A stretch of 64,000 bases of DNA from Cristatella mucedo (lineage: Eukaryota > Bryozoa > Phylactolaemata > Cristatellidae): NCBI GenBank assembly GCA_009760855.2, contig WPIO01000089.1, positions 461,001 to 525,000 on the forward strand. The letters run 5' to 3'. This document shows, piece by piece, positions 57,501 to 64,000 of the stretch. How positions within the stretch are numbered: the stretch's first letter is position 1; each line of letters starts with the position of its first letter. The notes under the pieces were generated by a model. That model was not told the origin of the DNA. It ran no database searches and saw only the letters and a program-made list of their open reading frames with translations. The position numbers were made by a program, and so were the translations under genes.

Positions 57501-58493
57501 CTGTCTCGGCTGCAGATTTGCCCTCGACGTCGGAAGACGACGACGACGTGTCCCAGACGTCCTCGTAGTCACTGAGCCGGTCGCACAGCTTGCTACAGTA
57601 GTACTCGGACAGGTACCCGGGGCGAGATCCGGCTGCGTCACGGCGGTCGGGCAGCGGGCTGCATTTCGCCTTTGTCGGCCGGCGGAAGCATTGGGCAGCC
57701 ATCGCTGGCGCTGCCGCCATCGCAGCCGGCACTGGTCGAAGGGCGCCGGAAGCATGCTCGGCGAGCTGCCTGCTCTCGCCGGTCGTCCCGTGGAAGGCCG
57801 CCTCCTGCCACCCCAGCAGCTGCCGCTGGCTTGCTTCTTTGGCGGGCGCTCCAATCCTCTTGCCCGACATCGTCGGCTCGCCGAGGCAGGTAGGCAGCTG
57901 CTGTGGAGGTGGCGCCTCCGACAAGCATGTGCAGACCACCAGAGGCCAGTCAAACTCTCCGCTCGGGCGACGGCCCCTGCCGCTGCTGCCAGTGCTGCTG
58001 CCGTCACTGCACGAGCTCTGGCAGACGCAGCTGACCTGGCGAAGCACGTCTTTCAGGGGCGCTGCGCACGACACACTGCAGTCGCCACTGCTGGCACCAC
58101 GGCCGCCGGCACCGCGGAGAGCGGTAGCCTGGGCCGCTGCTGAGCTTCGGCTTGCAGAGCTGGCATCGGCAGCAGAGCTAAGCTGGCGGGCATCGGCGCC
58201 TGCTTTCGACTGCTCCGAGCCGGTCCGACGCTCGCTGCCACTGCTGTACAGCAGTTCACTGGATGAGTCGACGCTGCAGCTCCGGATGCAGCAGCATCGA
58301 AGGGTTGAGATGCTTCCATCGCCGCCGCTGCTGCTGCTGCTACCTCCTCGAGGTGCCCGCTGAGGGAGCCTCGGTGCTGCCGAGGGAAGACATGCGCCGA
58401 CGACGATGCCGCCACCGGCGGCTCTCCCGCTATGCTGAGGCCAGCCACCATTGACCCGAGGAGGTGCCGTGGCTACAGCGAGTCGCGGACGAC
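45371..58493 (-). CDS. RIN/spri: RIN/sprint-family Rab5 exchange factor (3' nine exons)
   Basis: RIN proteins bind activated Ras and load GTP on Rab5-class GTPases at endocytic membranes, linking receptor signalling to endosome traffic (family knowledge). Exons in order: 58493-56583 (5' edge uncertain), 55761-54131, 53429-53274, 52647-52360, 52226-52111, 50417-50131, 49370-49174, 45816-45687, 45561-45371. All phases match, giving about 1,635 codons. The C-terminal half follows vertebrate RIN2 block by block: NVRQFMTGIKNFL, ILEGALLKCVVLPLKPVIY, KTYFVKMQNTYSPIKKLE, EDFLTVLAYVLVQCG, GEGAYYI, then a Ras-association domain with YITNPQDYAICIIAHGK and a stop. The N-terminal SH2 domain is not found in the window. 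The long disordered exons are lineage-specific; their membership rests on splice phase and position. Confidence 0.85.
45687..45816 (-). CDS. RIN/spri: RIN-like gene, Ras-association exon 1
   Basis: Acceptor CTCGTTTTTCCTTTAG, donor GATTT|GTAAGT; 130 bases, phase 0 to phase 1. It encodes ISALGLVKVYVPDETTNN and TTIVPTCSAIKVKEI, the first strands of the domain, where RIN2 has YLRVAFQEV and KTLLVRPYITTEDV. The preceding intron is about 3.36 kb and holds nested LINEs. Confidence 0.85.
47021..47080. repeat. Short tandem repeat (gtgtgagtagatgcg type)
   Basis: Four imperfect copies of a 15-17 base unit within an intron of the RIN-like gene. Confidence 0.8.
47527..49015 (+). mobile_element. LINE 3' half (family A), split by a second LINE
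   Basis: The left part (47527-47825) reads TRLDFCNSLLASLPACALRR-like text and TFRSVHSLAPAYLSDLL. The right part (48549-49015) resumes at LPHQAKHRTTRF and continues through LETVPLV to an (ATT)n tail. It lies antisense in the RIN-like gene's last long intron. Confidence 0.8.
47826..48548 (+). mobile_element. LINE 3' end (family B) nested in family A
   Basis: It reads MPLQQTMNMAARLVFKSQRF, VSPLLKELGWLPVEQKIQSK, PRLWNSLPQFLRND and HYLNCSPDSAMLPTFSLLRE. It ends in 'acattacattacatt' at about 48540-48555, after which family A sequence resumes. Confidence 0.8.
49174..49370 (-). CDS. RIN/spri: RIN-like gene, VPS9 exon 3 (catalytic motifs)
   Basis: Acceptor TTTTTCCATTAGCAG and donor ATCGCC|GTAAGTGT are strong; 197 bases, phase 1 to phase 0. 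Joined to the previous exon it gives EDFLTVLAYVLVQCG, EIEAEYMRGLLPPSL and GEGAYYIMTLNS. The Asp of DFL and the Tyr of GAYY correspond to the Rab-contacting Asp313 and Tyr354 of Rabex-5. The usual Pro of DFLP is Thr. Confidence 0.92.
50131..50417 (-). CDS. RIN/spri: RIN-like gene, VPS9 exon 2
   Basis: Acceptor CGTATTTTACAG; donor GCAGAAG|GTACTG; 287 bases from phase 2 to phase 1. It encodes NGSLKAVADGIRAARSKSMP, ELGLG, then KTYFVKMQNTYSPIKKLE and LLSACCEVYNII, matching the RIN2 block with MTMQKMYSPEKKVMLLL. The last 20 codons (WVVGKACGTRGGSSECMPAE) form a loop longer than in RIN2. The donor was chosen because it restores the EDFL motif. Confidence 0.88.
51139..51272 (-). mobile_element. tRNA-derived SINE, family 1, antisense to +, sense to the gene
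   Basis: On the minus strand: 'tggcccgtggttaaggtgct' (A box), 'ggccgaggtcgtgggctcg' (B box) and the shared tail 'gttaaactctcttagggc'. It lies in the intron between VPS9 exons 1 and 2. Confidence 0.75.
52111..52226 (-). CDS. RIN/spri: RIN-like gene, VPS9 exon 1
   Basis: Acceptor TTCTGCTTTGCAG and donor AATAA|GTAAGTATG are near-consensus; 116 bases, leaving in phase 2. ILEGALLKCVVLPLKPVIY aligns with VLEKAMHKCILKPLKGHVE of RIN2, the start of the VPS9 region. Confidence 0.9.
52360..52647 (-). CDS. RIN/spri: RIN-like gene, RIN-homology exon
   Basis: Acceptor ACTCTTGCCCAG and donor GCGAAG|GTGCGA bound 96 codons in phase 0. It encodes TIRELVCRLAQDRGTMFG, AVHQFIHCTQE and NVRQFMTGIKNFL, aligning with MVRRIAELSRDKCTYFG, QDYVSFLQ and TIRQFMTQVKNYL of RIN2. 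A second possible acceptor (GTCACAG at 52686) would be in phase 1 and does not fit. Confidence 0.85.
52911..53134. repeat. 16-base minisatellite (ggacaggtgggcgggc)n
   Basis: About 13 units in an intron of the RIN-like gene, mostly perfect, with a degenerate patch near 53047-53090. It is strongly G-rich on the plus strand, that is, C-rich in the gene's transcript. Confidence 0.97.
53274..53429 (-). CDS. RIN/spri: RIN-like gene, linker exon (tentative)
   Basis: Acceptor CTTATTTTTTTGACGTCGTAG and donor AACAAG|GTCAAC bound 52 codons, phase 0 to phase 0. SLRDFSQRVKQMSTFGP could correspond to the basic helix VKSQLQKVSGVFSSF that precedes the RIN-homology region in RIN2. The donor is only moderate; skipping the exon also keeps frame. 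Confidence 0.5.
54131..55761 (-). CDS. RIN/spri: RIN-like gene, long low-complexity exon 2
   Basis: Acceptor CTATTTTTTGCAG and donor TACCAG|GTACAAAG are both strong; 1,631 bases, phase 1 to phase 0. It is rich in Ser, Ala, Gly, Cys and acidic runs, with short ordered islands: SREYAFEPISALTPSNLQRL, STYDNLPS and DSGTELDSSLDNIYQ. STYDNLP resembles RLSIYDNVP of DLC-type RhoGAPs, but this is only a short linear motif. Position before the RIN-homology exon fits the disordered linker of RIN proteins. Confidence 0.65.
56583..58493 (-). CDS. RIN/spri: RIN-like gene, long low-complexity exon 1 of those seen
   Basis: An open frame of more than 1,900 bases is rich in Ser, Ala, Gly and Arg, with one conserved-looking island, YYCSKLCDRLSDYEDVWDTS. 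It ends at CGCAG|GTCTGT in phase 1, matching the next exon. The 5' edge is a choice: the acceptor TTTTCCGAGCCCAG at 58494 is used here. Another acceptor (GCCTGCGTGCAG near 58577) would lengthen the exon, and the frame stays open to about 58722. Membership in the RIN gene is inferred from phase and order. Confidence 0.6.
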
Positions 58494-58722
58494 CTGGGCT
58501 CGGAAAACCGGGTCGCAGAGAGCAGACGCAAGCAAGCAGCGCACTTGCGTGCGGGCATGAATGTGTGAGCTCTGCACGCAGGCAAGCAAGAATTGATCGA
58601 TTCGTGCAATATATGCAGCCAACTCGAACCTGCTGCCCCATGAGTCTGCTCAAGGCTGACACTGATGTGGGCGCTACGTGGCCGCTACCTTTGGGCAGGC
58701 TGCTATGCTGCACCACTATGAA

Positions 58723-59340
58723 CTAGGCAAGGTTCTCGCCACCCCGAGGCCTACACGTATTAACCACGTGCTCGTTGGCATGCCGTGCTAAAAATGCACT
58801 GCCAGTGGACCGTAATGGCAGAATGATGCACAACTTCGAGAGCGCTAAACTTTGGTGACTACATATATGCAGGTGCCGAAACAGGGCATTTTCACTCATT
58901 GCGATATTGCGCAATGCATTCAATGCCGTGACACTTCGGCAGCGACAAAGCACCGGCTGATAGCAATGCATTCAAGACAAACGCTACACCAATACTGCAA
59001 TGAACTCGGTTAAAACTACCGACTCTCGCTCTCTTTTCCATTTGACACAAGCACGAAATAAACCTCAGACTCTGTCCTTGTCAGCTCCTAAACGTAACAG
59101 GGCCAGCCATATAACGTTATGCACTTAATGTAAGATAAGCATAACATTAACTCCTAAATGTTACAGGGAAAGCCATTAAGACCGAGAGGGTGAACGTTCC
59201 ATCGCAGAGGCAGGTTCACTGCATTATGTGCGCTAATTGCGGGCACTTTTTGTTTTTGGCTTCTGACGTTGATATGCAGACAATCGTGAGCTCCACCTCA
59301 CCCCCCCACAGCCCCGCCCCTCCCCCTCCGCCTGACTCGA
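58723..59340. other. No feature recognised upstream of the long RIN-like exon
   Basis: Frames are short on both strands and no splice-supported exon was recognised. It should be intron or 5' flank of the RIN-like gene. Confidence 0.4.
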
Positions 59341-59344
59341 GCTG

Positions 59345-60995
59345 AAATATGTCATTAGCCTTCAGGTCATGTCCCAGCAACTTTCAAAAAGGCTGTAGTC
59401 AGGCCACTACTCAAGAAAGCGACACTAGACTCAGAGAACTTGAGCAACTTCCGCCCAGTCTCCCTTCTACCATTCCTATCAAAGACACTGGAACGAGTCG
59501 TTGCAGACCACCAGCTGAACTCATATATCGAAAATTCAAACCTTGCTAGTAAGTTCCAGTCTGGTTTTATACCTAATCACTCCACAGAGACAGCACTGCT
59601 TTGGGTGTACAACGACCTACTTAGGAATGCAGACAGAGGTAGAATATCTCTGCTTGTTTTGTTCGATCTTTTGGCAGCTTTTGATATTACCCATCAGCAA
59701 GTGTTTCTTGAGTGCCTCTCATCTCGCCTGGGCATCACTGGCACCGCTCTGCAATGGTTCAGGTCCTATCTCAGCGGGAGACTCCAGAAAAGATCATCCG
59801 AGGAACCCCTGCAATGTGGGGTACTTCAGGGCTCCGTGCTTGGTCCAGTTCTTTTCACGGTTTGTACTCTCTTTCTTGCCGATGTAATTGCCAGGCACAA
59901 TCTAGGCTTTCCTTTTATTCAGATGATATTCACTTGTACCTTTGCTTTGATCCCTCCGAGCCCTCCAGCACGTTGAATTCTCTTAACTCACTTGCTGCAT
60001 TGATGACATCAGCACAAGGATGGCAGCAAATTTTCTTAAATTAAGTGATGATAAAACCAACTTAGTAGTTATGGGCAAACCAAGTGTGATTCAGAAATTG
60101 GAAAGCCTAATGCTCAAAGTCGGCTCTGCCAGCCTATCTCCAGTTGAATCTGCACGAAATCTGGGTGTCATGCTTCAAAGTGACCTTTCATTGGACGTCC
60201 ACATCAGCTCAGCAGTCAAGTCTGCCTACATTAAGATACATAACATCGCTAAAATTCGGGCTTGTTTAGACAGGGATACCACATCTAAATTGGTCCATAA
60301 ATTTGGGACATCCCGTCTTGACTTCTGTAACTCACTGCTTGCTGGCCTACCGACCTGTGCACCCAGGCGCTTACAGCTGGCGCAAAACTCTACAGCTAGG
60401 CTAGTCTGTCGTGAGCATCGCAGTTGCCACATCACACCACTTCTCGCCGACCTGTACTAGCTACCAGTCAAGCAACGCATCATTTTGTCACTCACTTTTA
60501 GGTCCGTCCATTCTCTGGCTCCAGCCTACCTATCAGATCTCCTCCCCTCACCAGGCTAAGCATCGTTCCACCCGCTTTTCGGAATCTAAGCCTTTAACTA
60601 TACCTCATACAAACCTCAAATCCTTTGGAGACCATGCCTTTAGTTTGTATGCTCCCAGAGCCTGGAACTCACTCCCGACCTGCATCACAACACCTCTTGC
60701 CTTATCCACTTTCAAAAAGAAACTAAAAACGCATCTATTTATGACAGCATTTAGGGGTTCCTAGGATTCGTCCTTTATGTGCTTTTGGGTGCTGACACTG
60801 TTGCATGCTGCCACTAACCACACTCGCATGCTGACCCTGTGCATGTCACCCCTAACCACGTTACTCTTGTTGCTTATTGAGCATGCTACCACTAACCATT
60901 CGATCGTGCTTCCTTTGCAGTAACTGTAAAGTGCCTAGTAAGAGTTCTCTGAGGGCACTTTATCAAATGTACTATCAATATTAAGTATTATTACT
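59345..60995 (+). mobile_element. Longest LINE copy (family A, CR1/L2-like)
   Basis: The plus strand covers the reverse-transcriptase core with frame breaks: [63 protein letters not shown] and [10 protein letters not shown], then MAANFLKLSDDKTNLVVMG and TPLLADL. The 3' end carries LAPAYLSDLL-like remnants, SFGDHAFSLYAPRAWNSLP, KKLKTHLFMTAF and an (ATT)n tail. It is 5' truncated and inactive. It lies antisense relative to the RIN-like gene. Confidence 0.88.
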
Positions 60996-60999
60996 ACAG

Positions 61000-63065
61000 T
61001 ATATTATATTATATTATAATTATTATATTAGTAGTAGTGTGTATAATTATTACTAATACTATTATTATTATAAAGGCTGGGTCTTTGTGGGCATCTACCC
61101 AGATAACGATGTCGAAAAGCCAGCCACACTCACGCAGTCTCTGCCCAGGTCAGGACTACTAGCCGGCTGCCGAGGGTCCTCTTCCTGGAAGTACTTGCAA
61201 ACCGGATGCAGGGACTGGGCAGAGGCGGAGAAGACAGCAGCCTGCTGCGTAAACAAACGCTGACCGTTGAGAGACTCCGGCAATAGCACCAGAAACATAT
61301 ACAATATAAATAATATTATATAAATATAAATAGCCCCAGCATCGGAAAAACTAGGTGGAGGTCCAGCCAAAACACTGCTCAGAAGAAGCCAAGCTACGGA
61401 GCTACACGACTGCAATGCGTAAACTAAACCCACAATGCCATGTAAAAAATACCTTAAGAGACAGAGCCGTCATTTAAGCTATGCTTCTCTCGGGGCTGTG
61501 CAGACCGCTAATTACTGATAAAGTTCCCCTAGTATTCCTCTAGCTCGAGTTCTTCGGCGACGGTCAGAAAGTTCTCACTAGCTCTCGAAGCTCCGAGGAT
61601 GTCACAAAATGTGTACAGTCACGTGGAGACATTCATTTCCTGTAATGTTACAGCTTCACATCCTGGTTACATTTCCAGACTAACAATAATCATAATAATA
61701 AGCAAATATATAGCACCCCTTTAAGAACTATGGGTATTTCAGATACAGGCAGGCCGTGGAAGAGAACAAAGAGACCTCAAAGGGGAATTCCTGCAACTTA
61801 CCGTGATCTTTGAGGCTGAAAGTGCTTTGCACATCCATGACGTGGACGTTCAAATAACTTTTATGGAAGCTTGGATTTGTGCTGGAAGGAAGAAGCTACA
61901 AAGAAGCACAAACCGTATTGACGAGATGCATGCACTGGGTTTTAATATCTAGCAGAGTGGATCACGTGCATCCAAGTACATATAGTGATCATCAAGTGGA
62001 CGTTTGGGGAAGTTGACCACAGTGAGTGTATACAAAGCACAGATTTGCTGTGGTTAGACTGCTGTGCAACTTCCCTGAGCACCTCTTGCCAAGACGATAA
62101 GGTAGGATGAAAATAAGTGAGCAGCAGTGCACCACTCAAGCAGTGCTGATTTATACAGATCTTATTAGTCATGTTAAACAGATGGCATGGTTCATTTGAA
62201 GCTAAACTCAAACAGTCTTTAATAGCATCCCACTGGACAGTACCCCAACCACCAATCCCTGCTAAAGCCGGATACTATTGTGGCACCAGCATGCATCGTC
62301 GTGTGACGTACATGCAAATATCACCCTAGTTGTTCTGAATAGCCAGGATGAGGCAACCGTGGCTGGCAGGCAGGCATGGCACTGTGTGGGCTGATTAACA
62401 CAGCAACAGGCGACTCGCTAATGCTGATTCTTTGCTCTGGAGCTGTCTGCTGCAAGTATTTGCAGCCTAACCCTCAGAATATAAAACGACTGGCAAGGGC
62501 CATATATTTTGTGCTGCTCATGCAAACTGTTTTGCGGTGCACTCTTAAAGCTGCATTTACAAGACTCTGCTTTTATTATAACTCTCCAGCAAGCAAGATC
62601 GGCAAAGGATCTTTGCAGAGATCATAAAAAACCATCGTGGCCATTAGAATAAGTTGCTCGAGTTGGTCATACAAAAGTTGAACCATTTAAATGCACCTAC
62701 ATTTACACGATCCATTCTATGGCTGTCTCTTCAACAAGCAAGACTGTCAAATGATTTTGGCCAAACTCATAAAGAGTATCGTGTACGTTGAATTTGAGAG
62801 TTTATCATATAAAACGTGGACAGTATAAATGTAGCTTAACAGTACCCTAATACCAATCTGGAATGTGCAGCTGTCAACAGCAGCGTACTCTTGTTTCGCA
62901 CTCTCCATTGACAAGTTTTAAGGAGTTTACGATAGCTCCAAGGAGTTGCAACCTCACAAGATCCAAATGCGTATGTGACAATCTTGCCACTAGCAGCATC
63001 ATCATCAAAGGATGCTGGCAAAGAGCATCGACGAGCATCGTGATCATTGGCCGACGTCGGGGAGT
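61000..63065. other. No gene recognised; reversed LINE tail at about 61685-61760
   Basis: A minus-strand frame at 61433-61095 and another at 62211-61942 are open but match no family, and neither has convincing splice sites on both sides. I looked here for the SH2 domain expected at the RIN N-terminus and did not find it. Confidence 0.4.
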
Positions 63066-63068
63066 TGA

Positions 63069-63165
63069 CCCGGTTTGGCCCAGGGGTCAAGGTGCTTGCC
63101 ATTGACGACCCAGATCGTCGGCTCAAGCCTAAGTTCTCTTAGGGTGCTATAAAAATGAGGTAAAT
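63069..63165 (+). mobile_element. tRNA-derived SINE, family 1
   Basis: Reads 'ttggcccaggggtcaaggtg' (A box), 'gatcgtcggctcaagc' (B-box-like) and the tail 'taagttctcttagggtgcta'. It is the only plus-strand copy of this family in the window. Confidence 0.65.
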
Positions 63166-63169
63166 TTGT

Positions 63170-64000
63170 TTTTGGTCGAACAAAAGTTCAAGGTAATCTA
63201 ATGAATGATGCAGGGATTTCCACAGCAAGGAGTTACGCTTCTGCTGCACGATCCGATTATGCCTGTTATAGCCTGCTTTTAGAACAGGAGAAGACGTCAT
63301 TAAGAGCGCATACCGAACATGAGGCTGTGAGACAGTGGCACGCAGCGAGTAAGACAGAGAGAGCTCTGCCAAGGCAGAGCTCTGGCGGGATGAAGAATGG
63401 GCATCACATTGCGACTACATCTAAACCTATAGCTCAGCCTAAACTGCGCAGGCTGCGGCCCAAAGCAGCTTGGTGCACCGGTCGCTGGACTTGCTAATGC
63501 TCGTTAGTGCCAGGATGGGATGATGCTCAGAATAGCCTTTTCGCAGGCTCAGCAAATGCGACGTCCTCGATCGATTCATCTGGTCACGTGAGCAATGGAG
63601 CACGAAGGAGCTGCACTCTGCAAGGCCGAGGCGCCAGCAGCAGCTGCTGCAGCTGCTGCGATGTCCGGGTGAGTTGCAACACGACTGCCTGACAGCCAGA
63701 GTCGTAGCCAGCCAGCCCAGTCAATGGCAAAACCCATTGAAATCGAGGCCAGACTGGTAGCCATTAGGCAAGAACAACAGGTGCATCGATTGTGCACCGA
63801 AGTCTAATAGGGATCACTGACGATGCTTGCTGGCTGCTTTCTTTAGGTCACCGAGCCAATGAGACTGCCCACCGGTAAGAGCCAGCCAGCGACCAAAAAT
63901 CCTGTCCCGAGAGACTGCCGATACATCATCTCTAATGCACAAGTTCTGGCGGCAGCGCAGGCATGGGGTTGGGCAGGCTGCTGCAGTACCAGCTGCAACG
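63170..64000. other. No feature recognised at right edge
   Basis: No supported exon. A 28-base plus-strand segment at 63847-63874 is framed by an acceptor-like CTTTCTTTAG and a donor-like GTAAGA, which is most likely chance. Confidence 0.35.

Noticed and set aside
61095-61433. Minus-strand frame as a RIN 5' exon
   Set aside because: No good acceptor precedes it and it has no resemblance to SH2 or other RIN segments.
63847-63874. Plus-strand 28-base micro-exon
   Set aside because: Splice-like ends alone are expected by chance; no neighbouring plus-strand exons were found.

Overview
The window looks like nuclear DNA from an invertebrate animal. It has spliced genes with GT-AG introns of about 0.1 to 3.6 kb, decayed CR1/L2-like LINEs, tRNA-derived SINEs, micro- and minisatellites, and GC-rich CpG-island-like blocks. 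I see no operons, Shine-Dalgarno sites, CRISPR arrays or prokaryotic genes. I cannot name the phylum from the sequence alone. All family assignments are from memory of protein families, not from a search.

Two gene systems can be supported, both on the minus strand. First, 45.4-58.5 kb carries the 3' nine exons of a RIN/sprint-type Rab5 exchange factor. Two very long Ser/Ala/Gly-rich exons are followed by a linker exon, the RIN-homology exon, three exons covering the VPS9 catalytic domain, and two exons covering the Ras-association domain up to the stop codon. All intron phases agree. The N-terminal SH2 region is not seen and probably lies beyond 64 kb or in exons I could not recognise.

Second, a small family of tandem paralogues lies in 5.2-39.6 kb: a secreted-looking, probably beta-propeller protein of a family marked by NHDWED, YIADTGD, ETLMVDP and GYYTLSEG motifs. 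Copy A (5.2-9.65 kb) and copy B (33.1-39.6 kb) each have five matching exons of identical length and phase. A third copy (22.5-24.5 kb) is a two-exon pseudogene. Copies A and B sit in a large diverged segmental duplication (about 0-13 kb versus 28.4-43.5 kb). After duplication it was reshaped by LINE and SINE insertions, a small inversion and apparent local gene conversion.

Layout: 0-13 kb duplication unit A (decayed transposon-like gene, propeller gene A, GC-rich upstream block); 13-28 kb spacer with a (CT)n tract, a GC-rich island, purine-rich tracts, minisatellites, LINE pieces and the pseudogene copy; 28.4-43.5 kb duplication unit B with propeller gene B and many later insertions; 43.5-45.3 kb SINE and repeat spacer; 45.4-58.5 kb RIN-like gene with a nested LINE in one intron; 58.7-64 kb LINE, SINE and otherwise unassigned sequence upstream of the known RIN exons.
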